A model generated the notes under the pieces. The model saw only the letters and a list, made by a program, of their open reading frames with translations, had not been told where the DNA came from and did not search any database. The translations under genes and the position numbers were made by a program. From Armatimonadota bacterium (lineage in GTDB: Bacteria; Armatimonadota; Hebobacteria; CAIYQO01): a stretch of DNA of 54,308 bases. Shown here in pieces: positions 8,645-17,533 of this stretch. Position 1 is the stretch's first letter. Every line of letters begins with the position of its first letter. The DNA lies in NCBI GenBank assembly GCA_029553475.1, contig JAKPKV010000096.1, positions 1-54,308 of the forward strand, in the 5' to 3' direction.

Positions 8645-9583
8645 ATGGCTGACGACGCGCTGTTCGCGCTGGGGACGGTGCTGCTCGCCGGGGTGTTCGA
8701 CGCGCTTCTCGGCGAGCCGCCCGCGCCGGCCCATCCGGTGGTGTGGATCGGCAAGCTGATCGGCATGTTTGAACGCCGCCGCCCCCGCCGCGCGCCGCGG
8801 CGGGAATTCGCCTGGGGCCTGCTGACGGTGCTCGTCGTGGGCATGGTCACCGGGGGAGTGGCCTGGGTCGCGGCGCGCGGGATCGCGCTGCTCCCCTGGT
8901 GGGGCCAACTGCCGCTGCTCGCCTATCTGTTGAAGACGACCTTTTCCCTGCGCGGGCTGGTGGACGCCGGGCGCGCCATGCAGCGGGCGCTGGCGCGCGA
9001 CACCGCCGCCGCGCGCGAGGAGCTGCGGGCGCTGGTGAGCCGCAGCCGCGATCTCGACCCGCCGAAGATCGTCTCGGCGACGGTGGAGTCGCTGGCGGAG
9101 AATCTGACCGACAGCGTGTTGGCCCCGTTGCTTGCCTTCGCCGTATTCGGCTTGCCCGGCGCGGCCATCTACCGGGCGATCAACACCATGGACGCCATGA
9201 TCGGCTATCGCGGCGAGTACGAATATTACGGCAAAGCGGCGGCGCGGCTGGATGATGCGGCGAACTGGCTGCCGGCCCGCCTGGCCGGTGCAGTGCTCTG
9301 CCTGGTCACCGCCGTCTTCGGCGGTTTTACGCGCGCGCTGTCCGTGCTGGCGCGCGAGCGGCGCGCGGTGGAAAGCCCGAACGCGGCATGGACGATGGCG
9401 CCGATGGCCGGGGCGCTGCGCGTGCAATTGGAGAAGGCCGGGCATTACCGGTTGGGCATCCCGGAACGCCCGCTGACGCCGGAGCGCATCGGCGAAGCGA
9501 TCACCCTCGTCTGGTGCTCCGGCGTATGCTATGTGCTCATGGGGGGGACGCTCGCCGCCGTCCTCGCGCATCTCATATGGTAG
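8645..9583 (+). CDS. cbiB: Adenosylcobinamide-phosphate synthase, membrane protein
   Basis: A 312-residue integral membrane protein of the CbiB family, which attaches (R)-1-amino-2-propanol phosphate or a related amino alcohol to adenosylcobyric acid. Visible features are an early GEPPAPAHPVVWIGK motif, several hydrophobic segments, the SRSRDLDPPKI stretch before the VESLAENLTDSVLAPL helix, and a NTMDAMIGYR motif. All are typical of the family. The ATG at 8645 is chosen for its AAGGAG site; an upstream in-frame ATG at 8591 lies in the leader. It is the first gene of the operon, and its stop overlaps the start of cobD by 7 nt. Confidence 0.95.
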   Translation: MADDALFALGTVLLAGVFDALLGEPPAPAHPVVWIGKLIGMFERRRPRRAPRREFAWGLLTVLVVGMVTGGVAWVAARGIALLPWWGQLPLLAYLLKTTFSLRGLVDAGRAMQRALARDTAAAREELRALVSRSRDLDPPKIVSATVESLAENLTDSVLAPLLAFAVFGLPGAAIYRAINTMDAMIGYRGEYEYYGKAAARLDDAANWLPARLAGAVLCLVTAVFGGFTRALSVLARERRAVESPNAAWTMAPMAGALRVQLEKAGHYRLGIPERPLTPERIGEAITLVWCSGVCYVLMGGTLAAVLAHLIW

Positions 9584-10656
9584 TGTCGTCCACCACATCC
9601 CGCGCATTTTTTCGCGACGTGCAGCCGTCAGCGCACGGGGGCGCCGAGGCCGGGGCTTTGGCGCGCCTGGGCCTCGACCCGGCGGCGGTGACCGACTTCA
9701 GCGCGAATCAATCGCCGCTGGGGCCGGCGCCGGGCGTCGCCGACGCCATCGCCCATGCCGCGATTGATCGGTATCCGGACCGTGACGCCGCGCCGCTCGC
9801 CGCCGCCATCGCCCGCCGCCATGCCCTCTCCCCGGCGCAGGCGGTGGTCGGCAACGGCAGCACGGAGCTCATTCGCCTCATCGCCCAATTGGCCCTGCAG
9901 CCGGGCGATGCTGCGCTGATGCTTTCCCCAACGTTCGGCGAATATGCGGTCGCAACCCGGATGAGCGGGGGCGTGCCCGCGGAGTGCGCGGCGGAAGAGC
10001 TCCCGCAGCGGCTCGCCGAAGTATCGCCACGCCTCTGCTGGCTGTGCTCGCCGAATAATCCCACCGGGGTGGCGCTGGCTCCCGCGGATATCGCCACGTT
10101 GACGGCCCGGCACCGCCGAACGCTCTTCGTGCTGGACGAAGCCTACTGCGACCTCCTCGCCGCGCCGCAGTGGACGCCCGACCTGCTGGCGCGCGGCAAC
10201 CTGCTCATCTTGCGCTCGATGACGAAGGCGTGGGGCCTGGCCGGCCTGCGCCTCGGCTACGCGCTGGGCGACGCGGCGCTCATGCGCCCGCTGCGCGCGG
10301 GCGGGGCGCCGTGGAACGTCAATGCCTGCGCACAGGCGGCGGGCCTGGCGGCGCTGCACGATGCCGACCATTACGCGCGCACCGTCGCCGTGCTGCGCGA
10401 GCAGAAGGCGGCGCTCATCGCCGGGTTGCGGGCGCTGGGCTGGGACGTGCTGCCCTCCGACGCCGCCTTCTTCCTGGTGCGGGTTGGCGATGCGCCCGGC
10501 GTGGCGCGCGCCTTGCTGCGCCACGGGTGCCTGGTGCGCGATTGCACCTCGTTCGGCCTGCCGGCGCATATCCGCATCAGCCCGCGCCGCCCGGAAGAGA
10601 ATCGGCGGCTGCTCGCGGCCTTTGCCGCGCTGCCGCCGGCGGGAGGGAGCGGATGA
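9577..10656 (+). CDS. cobD: Threonine-phosphate decarboxylase (cobD-type PLP enzyme)
   Basis: A 359-residue fold-type I PLP enzyme related to histidinol-phosphate aminotransferase. In this context it should make aminopropanol phosphate from L-threonine phosphate for CbiB. The PLP lysine is K217 in RSMTKAWGLAGLRLGY, preceded by the LDEAYCD aspartate motif and SPNNPTG. The ATG at 9577 overlaps the cbiB stop, and the position next to cbiB supports the assignment over a histidine-pathway aminotransferase. The alternative (histidinol-phosphate aminotransferase) cannot be wholly excluded from sequence alone. Confidence 0.88.
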   Translation: MVVSSTTSRAFFRDVQPSAHGGAEAGALARLGLDPAAVTDFSANQSPLGPAPGVADAIAHAAIDRYPDRDAAPLAAAIARRHALSPAQAVVGNGSTELIRLIAQLALQPGDAALMLSPTFGEYAVATRMSGGVPAECAAEELPQRLAEVSPRLCWLCSPNNPTGVALAPADIATLTARHRRTLFVLDEAYCDLLAAPQWTPDLLARGNLLILRSMTKAWGLAGLRLGYALGDAALMRPLRAGGAPWNVNACAQAAGLAALHDADHYARTVAVLREQKAALIAGLRALGWDVLPSDAAFFLVRVGDAPGVARALLRHGCLVRDCTSFGLPAHIRISPRRPEENRRLLAAFAALPPAGGSG

Positions 10657-12026
10657 ACGTACCACGCGTCCTGATCGGCGGCACGCGCAGCGGCGAGGGG
10701 AAGACCACCGTCGCCCTCGGGCTGATGGCGGCGCTGCGCCAGCGCGGCCTGCCGGTGCAGGGCTGCAAAGTCGGCCCGGATTACCTGGACACCGGCTATC
10801 AATTGCTGGCGACCGGGGCGCCGGGACGCAATCTCGACCTGTGGATGATGGGCGAAGAGGCGGTGCGCGCGAGCCTCGCCCGCCACGGCGACGCCGCCGG
10901 GATCGCCGTCATCGAAGGGGCGATGGGGCTGTATGACGGGCACCGCGACGGCGTCACGCCCACCAGCACGGCGGAGGTGGCGAAGGCGACGGGCACCCCG
11001 GTCGTGCTGGTCATTGATGCCAGTCACCTGGCGGCCAGCGCGGCGGCGACGGCTCTCGGCTTTCGCCTGTTCGATCCCGCGGTGCACATCGCCGGGGTGA
11101 TCTTGAACCGCTGGAACCCGTCCCGGTCGAAAACCGCCGTCGAAGGCGCCATGACCCGCGCGGGCCTGCCGATCCTCGGTTACGTGCCGGCGATGCCGGA
11201 GGTGACGCTGCCGTCGCGCCACCTCGGCCTGGTGATGGCCGACGAGATGCGCGATGAGGTGAACGCGGTGTTGCGCACGCTGGGCGAATGCCTGTCCGCG
11301 TGCATTGATCTCGACCGCGTGCTGGCCGCCGCGCGGGCGGCGGACCCGTTGCCCGCGCCTCCGCCGCGGCGCGCTGAATGGGAATACGCCGGCCTGCGCG
11401 TCGCCGTCGCCCGCGACGACGCCTTCGCCTTTTATTACCCGGAAAACATCGAGCTGTTGGAAGAGGCCGGCGCGCGGATCGTCTACTTCAGCCCGCTGGC
11501 GGATGGCGCGCTCCCGGCGGCGCACGGCCTCTACCTGGGCGGCGGCTACCCCGAATTGCACGCCGAGCGTCTGGCGGCCAACGTCGCGCTGCGCGCCAGC
11601 CTCGCCGCGGCGATTCGCGGGGGACTGCCGACTTATGCGGAATGCGGCGGCTTGCTGTACCTGTGCGAGTCGCTCGCCGATCTCGATGATCGGCGCTGGC
11701 CGATGGTTGGCGCGGTCCCCGCCCACGCGACGATGGGCCGGCGCTTGCAGGGCATGGGGTATCGCACGGGCATCTTGCGCCGGGACAGCATCCTCGGCGA
11801 GGCCGGCACCTCGCTGCGCGGGCATGAATTCCACTATTCGCGCTGCGACGGCGACCCGACCCAGGCTGCGTACACCCTGGACGAGAGGCCGGACGGCTAT
11901 TGCGCCGGCAATCTGCTGGCCTCCTACCTGCATCTGCATTTCGCCGGGTGCCCGCAGGTGGCGCGGCATTGGCTGTCGTGCTGCCAACGGTACCGAGTAT
12001 CGCTACAAGGAGGCGTCCCGTCATGA
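10653..12026 (+). CDS. cbiA: Cobyrinate a,c-diamide synthase
   Basis: A 457-residue ATP- and glutamine-dependent amidotransferase that amidates the a and c side chains of the corrin ring. The N-terminal P-loop domain shows GGTRSGEGKTT (9-19) and VGPDYLDTGY. The C-terminal class I glutaminase-like domain has its nucleophile C331 in YAECGGLLYL and a histidine in SYLHLHF. The length matches the family. The ATG at 10653 overlaps the cobD stop in an ATGA junction, indicating translational coupling. Early placement in the operon is not unusual. Confidence 0.95.
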   Translation: MNVPRVLIGGTRSGEGKTTVALGLMAALRQRGLPVQGCKVGPDYLDTGYQLLATGAPGRNLDLWMMGEEAVRASLARHGDAAGIAVIEGAMGLYDGHRDGVTPTSTAEVAKATGTPVVLVIDASHLAASAAATALGFRLFDPAVHIAGVILNRWNPSRSKTAVEGAMTRAGLPILGYVPAMPEVTLPSRHLGLVMADEMRDEVNAVLRTLGECLSACIDLDRVLAAARAADPLPAPPPRRAEWEYAGLRVAVARDDAFAFYYPENIELLEEAGARIVYFSPLADGALPAAHGLYLGGGYPELHAERLAANVALRASLAAAIRGGLPTYAECGGLLYLCESLADLDDRRWPMVGAVPAHATMGRRLQGMGYRTGILRRDSILGEAGTSLRGHEFHYSRCDGDPTQAAYTLDERPDGYCAGNLLASYLHLHFAGCPQVARHWLSCCQRYRVSLQGGVPS

Positions 12027-12388
12027 CTCGCGCCATTGTGGTATTGGGCCACGGCAGCCGCTCGCCGGAAGCCACCGCACAATTCCTTCAGGTGATTGAT
12101 CTGTTGAAACGGCAACAGGGGACGGCGCTCGTGCTGCCCGCCTTCATGGAGTTGGCGGAACCCCAGCTCCAGGCGGCGCTGCGGCAGGCGGTGGACGCCG
12201 GGGCGCGGGAGGTGCTGGTCATCCCCTGCTTCCTCTTTCAGGGGATTCACATCAAACATGATATCCCCGAGATGCTGGAAGCGTTGACGACCGCGCATCC
12301 GGGGCTGGCGGTGCGCTTTGGGCGCCCCATCGGGCCTGACCCGCGCATCGCCGACATCCTCGCCGAACGCGTGAAGGAGCTGCAATGA
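12023..12388 (+). CDS. cbiX: Sirohydrochlorin cobaltochelatase, short single-domain form
   Basis: A 121-residue class II chelatase inserting Co(II) into sirohydrochlorin at the start of the oxygen-independent corrin pathway. Metal-site histidines are visible at H10 in LGHGSR and H76/H79 in GIHIKHDIP. At this length it is the single-domain CbiX(S) form, which works as a homodimer in archaea, rather than the two-domain form common in bacteria. It lacks a C-terminal His-rich or iron-sulfur tail. ATGA overlaps join it to cbiA and cbiC. Confidence 0.9.
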   Translation: MTRAIVVLGHGSRSPEATAQFLQVIDLLKRQQGTALVLPAFMELAEPQLQAALRQAVDAGAREVLVIPCFLFQGIHIKHDIPEMLEALTTAHPGLAVRFGRPIGPDPRIADILAERVKELQ

Positions 12389-13005
12389 CCCCACAGGAAA
12401 TCGAAATCCGCAGCATGGAGATTATCGCCGGCTTATTGCCGCCGCACAGCTGGACGCCCGAGGAATTGCTGATCGTGAAACGACTGGTGCACACGTCCGG
12501 CGACCCCAGCCTGGCCGAGGTGGTGCGCATCCATCCCCACGCGATTGCCGACGGGCTGGCGGCGCTGCGGCGCGGCGCCCCCATCTTCTCCGATGTGCAG
12601 ATGGTGCGCATGGGGATGAACAGCGGGCGATTGGCGGCGCTGGGGACGGCGTGCCGCTGTCTGATTGACGATCCGGCGGTGGCGGCGGCGGCCCTGGCGC
12701 ACGGCCGCACGCGCGCGCAGACGGCGATGCGCCTGTTCGGCGCGGCACTCGATGGCGCCATCGTCGCCATCGGCAATGCGCCGACGGCGCTGCGCGAAGT
12801 GCTGGCGCTGGCGCGCGAAGGCGTCGCGCGCCCGGCGCTGGTCATCGGCATGCCGGTCGGCTTTGTTGACGCGGCGGAATCGAAAGAGGCGCTGATGGCC
12901 GCTGACCTGGCCTATATCGCCGTCGCCGGCACGCGCGGCGGCAGCCCGCTGGCGGCGGCGACGGTGAACGCGCTGCTGCGCGTATTGGAGGCGCGAGAGG
13001 GATGA
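12385..13005 (+). CDS. cbiC: Cobalt-precorrin-8 methylmutase
   Basis: A 206-residue methylmutase moving the C11 methyl group to C12 to give cobyrinic acid. The catalytic histidine is H36 in RLVHTSGD, and the family motifs FSDVQMVRMG, IGNAPTALREV and GMPVGFVDAAESK are all present. Length and spacing are normal. It overlaps cbiX and cbiDE by 4 nt each. Confidence 0.96.
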   Translation: MTPQEIEIRSMEIIAGLLPPHSWTPEELLIVKRLVHTSGDPSLAEVVRIHPHAIADGLAALRRGAPIFSDVQMVRMGMNSGRLAALGTACRCLIDDPAVAAAALAHGRTRAQTAMRLFGAALDGAIVAIGNAPTALREVLALAREGVARPALVIGMPVGFVDAAESKEALMAADLAYIAVAGTRGGSPLAAATVNALLRVLEAREG

Positions 13006-14690
13006 CCACCACTCTCCGTTCCGGCTACACCACGGGCACCTGCGCGGCGGCGGCGGCCAAAGCCGCGGCGTTATGCCTGCGCGGCGAAACCTGCTGGGCG
13101 GTGGAGATCGTCCTGCCGGACGGGGCGGCGGTGACGCTGCCGGTGGAGGAGGTCGAACGGCTCTCCGCGCGCGCGGCGCGCGCCGCCGTGGTGAAGGACG
13201 CGGGTGATGACCCGGATATCACCCACGGCATGCGCGTGGTCGCGACCATTGATCTCACCGACACGGCGATGACCTTTCACGCCGGCGAGGGCGTGGGCAC
13301 CGTCACGCTGCCGGGGCTGCAGATATCTCCGGGCGAGCCGGCGATCAACCCCGTGCCGCGCGCGATGATCGTCCAGGCAATCCGCGAAGTGCTCGGCGAG
13401 GTGGGCTGCCGCGTCACGGTGAGCATCCCCGGCGGCGCGGCGGTCGCCGCCAAGACCTTCAACCCGCGGCTGGGCATCACCGGCGGCTTATCAATCCTCG
13501 GCACGTCGGGCCGCGTGCTGCCCAAATCGGAAGAGGCGTGGCTGCAATCGTTGCTGCCCCAGGTGGATGTCGCGCTGGCGGCGGGGCTGACCACCCTCTA
13601 CCTGACGCCGGGCGGTTTCGGCGAGCGGGCGGCGCGGGAAGGGCTGAGTGCGCCGGCGCAGGCGGTCATCCAAACGAGTAATTTCATCGGCGATGTCATG
13701 CGCGCGGCGGCGGAGCGCGGGGCGCGGGCGTTGGTGCTGGTGGGCCACGTCGGCAAGCTGGTGAAGATCGCCGCCGGGCTGTTCAATACGCACAGCCGTT
13801 TCGGCGACGCGCGGCTGGAGACGGTGGCGGCGCTGGCGGCGGCGGAAGGCGCGCCCGCGCCGCTGGTCGCCGCACTGCTGGAGTTGCCGACGTGTGAAGC
13901 CGCGATCCCGGTGCTGGAATCCGCCGGGCTCGCCGGGGTGTGGGACGCGCTGGCCGAGCGCGCCGCCCGGCGCGCGACGCAGCACGCGGGCGCGCCGGTG
14001 GATTGCGCGCTGACCGGCTACGCGGGGGAGATCATCGGGCGCAGCGCCGGATTGCGCGAAGAGGGAGCGATGCCGGAGTACTGGGTCGTCGGCGTCGGCC
14101 CCGGCCCGGCGGAATGGCTCACCCCCGCCGCCTGGCAGCGCCTGCGCCGGGCGCAGGTGGCGGTGGGCGGCGCGCGGCAGTTGGCGGCCTTCGCCCCACC
14201 CCACGCCGAGCAGATCGTCATCGGCGCGGAGATGGCGCCGGTGATCGCGGCCATCCGCGCGCGGCGGGACAAAGCGATCGTCGTGCTGGCCTCCGGCGAT
14301 CCCGGCTGCTTCGGCATCCTCGCCACGCTGCGGCGCGAGCTGGGCGATCTCCCCTGGCAGGTGCTGCCCGGCATCAGCGCCATGCAGCTGGCGCTGGCGC
14401 GGTTGGGCGAGTCCTGGCAGGAGGTGCGTTTCTGCAGCGCGCACGGGCGGGGGGCCGACGCGGTGCTGGCGGCGGCATGCGCATCGCCCCGCGCGCTGGC
14501 GTTCACCGACCGCGCGCACCCGGCGCAGGCGCTGGCGCAACGGGTGCATGATGCCGGCCTGCGGCGCGCCCTCGTCGTGCTGGAGCGGCTGGGCTATCCC
14601 GATGAACGGATCACGCGTGGCACGGCGGAAGAGATCGCGCGGGGAGCATTCGACCCGCTGGCCGTCGTGTGGATCGAGGAGCACGCATGA
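13002..14690 (+). CDS. cbiDE: CbiD-CbiE fusion: C1-methyltransferase plus C5-methyltransferase
   Basis: A 562-residue two-domain protein. Residues 1-355 are CbiD (starts with RSGYTTGTCAAAAAKAA; SIPGGAAVAAKTFNPRLGI; VGHVGKLVKIAAG), the C1-methyltransferase of the anaerobic route. Residues 358-562 are CbiE (YWVVGVGPGP, LASGDPGCFGI, VLPGISAMQLA), the C5-methyltransferase domain of the precorrin methylase fold. The reading frame is continuous through the junction with no stop. An in-frame ATG at 14070 preceded by GAGGGAG could also give free CbiE by internal initiation. CbiE is more often separate or fused to CbiT; here CbiT follows as its own gene with an ATGA overlap. Confidence 0.94.
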   Translation: MTTTLRSGYTTGTCAAAAAKAAALCLRGETCWAVEIVLPDGAAVTLPVEEVERLSARAARAAVVKDAGDDPDITHGMRVVATIDLTDTAMTFHAGEGVGTVTLPGLQISPGEPAINPVPRAMIVQAIREVLGEVGCRVTVSIPGGAAVAAKTFNPRLGITGGLSILGTSGRVLPKSEEAWLQSLLPQVDVALAAGLTTLYLTPGGFGERAAREGLSAPAQAVIQTSNFIGDVMRAAAERGARALVLVGHVGKLVKIAAGLFNTHSRFGDARLETVAALAAAEGAPAPLVAALLELPTCEAAIPVLESAGLAGVWDALAERAARRATQHAGAPVDCALTGYAGEIIGRSAGLREEGAMPEYWVVGVGPGPAEWLTPAAWQRLRRAQVAVGGARQLAAFAPPHAEQIVIGAEMAPVIAAIRARRDKAIVVLASGDPGCFGILATLRRELGDLPWQVLPGISAMQLALARLGESWQEVRFCSAHGRGADAVLAAACASPRALAFTDRAHPAQALAQRVHDAGLRRALVVLERLGYPDERITRGTAEEIARGAFDPLAVVWIEEHA

Positions 14691-15274
14691 ATGTCTACCC
14701 ACCGGGGATCCCCGACACCGAGTTCATCCGCGGCGACGTGCCGATGACGAAGGCGGAAGTGCGCGCGCTCACCCTGTCGAAAGCCCGGCTGCGCGACGGC
14801 CTGCGCGTGCTCGACATCGGCGCGGGCACCGGGAGCCTGTCCATCGAAGCGGCGCTGCTCTGCCCGCGGGGAGAGGTGACGGCGGTGGAGCGGGCGCGCG
14901 GCGCCCTGGAGCTGCTCGACCGCAATATCGCGCGCTTCGGCGTGACCAATGTCGCCGTCGTCGCCGGGGAAGCCCCCGACGCCCTCGCCGGGCTGGGCAT
15001 CTTCGACCGCATCCTGCTCGGCGGGTCCGGTGGGCGGATGGCGGAGCTGCTCCACGCGTTGCCCGCCGCGCTGGCGCCCGGCGGTTGGGTCGTCGCCAAC
15101 GCCATCTGCCTGGAATCGGCGTATCAGCTCCTGGCGCGCTTCCGGCGGGCGCCCTGGTTCGGCTGCGACATCGTGCACGTCGCCGTGTCGCGCGGCGCGC
15201 CCATCGGGTCCCTCACGCGGTTCGAGCCGTTGAGTCCGGTGTGGATTGTCGCCGCACAGGTGGAGGGAGAGTGA
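14687..15274 (+). CDS. cbiT: Cobalt-precorrin-6B C15-methyltransferase (decarboxylating)
   Basis: A 195-residue class I SAM methyltransferase that methylates C15 and decarboxylates the C12 acetate side chain. Motif I is VLDIGAGTGSLSIEAA (about 43-58), and the CbiT N-terminal signature PGIPDTEF with DVPMTKAEVRAL is present. Together with the CbiE domain encoded just upstream it corresponds to CobL of the aerobic pathway. The ATG at 14687 overlaps the cbiDE stop, and the stop overlaps the cbiL start by one base. Confidence 0.95.
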   Translation: MNVYPPGIPDTEFIRGDVPMTKAEVRALTLSKARLRDGLRVLDIGAGTGSLSIEAALLCPRGEVTAVERARGALELLDRNIARFGVTNVAVVAGEAPDALAGLGIFDRILLGGSGGRMAELLHALPAALAPGGWVVANAICLESAYQLLARFRRAPWFGCDIVHVAVSRGAPIGSLTRFEPLSPVWIVAAQVEGE

Positions 15275-15972
15275 TGGGGGCGATTTACGGCATCGGCGTC
15301 GGGCCGGGCGATCCCGCGTTGCTGACGCTGCGCGCGGCGGAGGTGTTGCAACGGGTCTCCGCGGTGATGGCCCCGCGGGCGACGCGGGAGGGCGGGAGCC
15401 TGGCGCTGTCCATCGCGCGCCCGCACCTGCCCGCCTCCTGCGCCGTGCTGGAGGCCGTGTTCCCCATGACGGAAGAGCGCGCCGTGCTGGAGCAGGCATG
15501 GCAGGACGCCGCCGCCGCGCTGCTGGCGCGCGCGCGCCAGGGTGAGGCGGTGGCCTTTCTCACCCTGGGCGACGCCCTGCTCTACAGCACGTGGAGCTAC
15601 CTGCTGCGGGCCATCCGGCGGCAGGATGCGGAGATCGAGGTGGTGACGATTCCCGGCATCACCGCCATGTCCGCCTGCGCGGCGGCGGTGAACCGGCCGT
15701 TGGCCGAGGGGCGCGCGCCGCTGCTGGTGTGGCCGGATGCCCCGCCCACCGATCTCGCGCCGCTGCTGGAGATCGCCCCCAATCTCGTCTTCATGAAGGC
15801 GGCGCGCCACCTGCGGCGGCTGGCCGACATGGCGGAGGCGCGGGGCGCGGCCGCCGTCGCCGTGCAGCGCTGTACGCTGCCGGAACAACGGGTGATCGGC
15901 GATCTGCGCGATGATCCCGGCAGGCCGGACTACTTCACGACGGTATTACTCCAGGCGGAGGGCGGGAGATGA
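15274..15972 (+). CDS. cbiL: Cobalt-precorrin-2 C20-methyltransferase
   Basis: A 232-residue precorrin methylase making cobalt-precorrin-3. The family motifs are clear: IGVGPGDPALLTLRA near the N-terminus, FLTLGDALLYSTWSYL (about 90-105) and VTIPGITAMSA (about 125-135). The GDALLYST variant distinguishes C20-methyltransferases from the other methylases in this operon. Start at 15274, in a TGATG junction with cbiT and with GGAGGGAGAG just upstream. Confidence 0.94.
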   Translation: MGAIYGIGVGPGDPALLTLRAAEVLQRVSAVMAPRATREGGSLALSIARPHLPASCAVLEAVFPMTEERAVLEQAWQDAAAALLARARQGEAVAFLTLGDALLYSTWSYLLRAIRRQDAEIEVVTIPGITAMSACAAAVNRPLAEGRAPLLVWPDAPPTDLAPLLEIAPNLVFMKAARHLRRLADMAEARGAAAVAVQRCTLPEQRVIGDLRDDPGRPDYFTTVLLQAEGGR

Positions 15973-16715
15973 TCCTGTTTGTCGGCGCGGGACCGGGCGA
16001 CCCGGAGCTCATCACCGTGAAAGGCCAGCGCGCCTTGCGGGAGGCGGACCTGGTGCTCTACGCCGGCTCGCTGGTGCCGACCGCGCTGCTGCAATGGGCG
16101 AAACCCGACGCGGCATGCCGCGACAGCGCGGGCATGCATCTGGAGGAGCAGATCGCGCTGATGGCGGAGGCGCATGCCGCCGGCAAGTCGGTGGTGCGCC
16201 TGCACACCGGCGATCCGAGCCTCTACGGCGCCATCGGCGAGCAAATGGCGGCGCTGGATCGCCTGGGCATCCCCTACCGCGTCATCCCCGGCGTGAGCTC
16301 GTTCCTCGCCGCGGCGGCGGCATTGCCGGCGGAATTGACCTTACCCGGCGTGTCGCAGACGGTGATTATCACCCGCTGCGCCGGGCGCACGCCCGTGCCG
16401 CCGGGCGAGGATCTCGCCGTATTGGCATCCCATCGCGCGACGATGGCGATCTTCCTCTCCGCCGGTCGGCTGGACGAGACCATCGCCGCGCTGGCGCGGC
16501 ACTATCCGCCGGACACGCCCGCCGCCGTCGTGCAGCGCGCCAGTTGGCCGGAGCAGAAGATCGTGCGCGGGACGCTCGCAACGATTGTCGCGCGGGCGGC
16601 AGGCATCGAGCGCACCGCGATGATTCTGGTGGGCGAGGCGCTCGCCAACGAGGGCGAGGCGTCGAAGTTGTATGACCGAACGTTCAGCCACGGCTACCGG
16701 GAGGGACAGGAATGA
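15969..16715 (+). CDS. cbiF: Cobalt-precorrin-4 C11-methyltransferase
   Basis: A 248-residue SAM-dependent methylase adding the C11 methyl group. Residues 3-12 (LFVGAGPGDP), the YAGSLVP motif, RLHTGDPSLYGA (about 78-89), VIPGVSSFLAAAA and the TRCAGRTP motif identify CbiF/CobM. Length is normal. It overlaps cbiL by 4 nt and cbiG by 4 nt. Confidence 0.95.
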   Translation: MILFVGAGPGDPELITVKGQRALREADLVLYAGSLVPTALLQWAKPDAACRDSAGMHLEEQIALMAEAHAAGKSVVRLHTGDPSLYGAIGEQMAALDRLGIPYRVIPGVSSFLAAAAALPAELTLPGVSQTVIITRCAGRTPVPPGEDLAVLASHRATMAIFLSAGRLDETIAALARHYPPDTPAAVVQRASWPEQKIVRGTLATIVARAAGIERTAMILVGEALANEGEASKLYDRTFSHGYREGQE

Positions 16716-17533
16716 TCGCGTTCACTCGGCAAGGGCCGATCGCCATATTGGCCGTCTCGCGCGAGGGCGCGCGCATCGGGGCGCGCCTGCTCGCCCTGCC
16801 GGAGAGCGCCCTGTACGCGCCCAAACCCTTCGCGCCGGAAGCGGCCGTCTACACGGGATCACTGCAAGTATTCGTGGGCGCGCTCTGGCCGACGCACGCG
16901 GCGATCATCGGCGTCATGGCGAGCGGCATTCTCATCCGCTCCATCGCCCCCTGGATTGCGTCGAAATACACCGATCCGGCGGTGGTGGCGGTGGATGACG
17001 CCGCCCGCTTCGCCATCAGCCTGCTCTCCGGACACGAAGGCGGGGCGAACCGCCTCGCGGAGCAGGTCGGCGAGATGCTCGGCGCCATCCCGGTGATCAC
17101 CACCGGCAGCGAGGCGCTGCGGCGCGTGATCGCCGGCGTGGGCTGCCGCCGCGGCGTGCCCGCGCAGCGGATTCTCGCCGCGCTGGATGCCGCGCTGGCG
17201 GAGCAGGGGCGTACCCGCGCGGAGCTGTACGCCCTCGCCACGATTGACCTGAAGGCGGATGAGCCGGGACTGCGCGAGGCGGCGTCCCGTTTGAACGTCC
17301 CCCTGCGCATCGTGCCGCGCAGCCGCATCAAGACCTTGCAGGACGTATTGCGCGAGAAAACCTTTGCCGAAGACATCACGGGAGTGGCCGCCGTATGCAT
17401 ACCCGCCGCGTTATTGACGAGCCCGCACAGCGAGCTGCTGGCGCCGAAATGGGCGCGGGACGGAGTGACCATCGCCCTGGCGCAGGATGCCTGTGGCTGG
17501 TGGGACTCGGTCCCGGAGGACGCGACCACCTGA
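16712..17533 (+). CDS. cbiG: Cobalt-precorrin-5A hydrolase, compact form
   Basis: A 273-residue CbiG, which opens the delta-lactone of cobalt-precorrin-5A and releases acetaldehyde. The N-terminal domain has IGVMASGILIRSIAPW, VVAVDD and LSGHEGGANRLAEQ. The CobE-like C-terminal domain begins at GVGCRRG (about 147). The family is usually near 330-370 residues, and here the N-terminal domain runs almost directly into the C-terminal domain, so the middle domain appears to be missing. It overlaps cbiF by 4 nt, and its end overlaps cbiH. Confidence 0.9.
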   Translation: MIAFTRQGPIAILAVSREGARIGARLLALPESALYAPKPFAPEAAVYTGSLQVFVGALWPTHAAIIGVMASGILIRSIAPWIASKYTDPAVVAVDDAARFAISLLSGHEGGANRLAEQVGEMLGAIPVITTGSEALRRVIAGVGCRRGVPAQRILAALDAALAEQGRTRAELYALATIDLKADEPGLREAASRLNVPLRIVPRSRIKTLQDVLREKTFAEDITGVAAVCIPAALLTSPHSELLAPKWARDGVTIALAQDACGWWDSVPEDATT

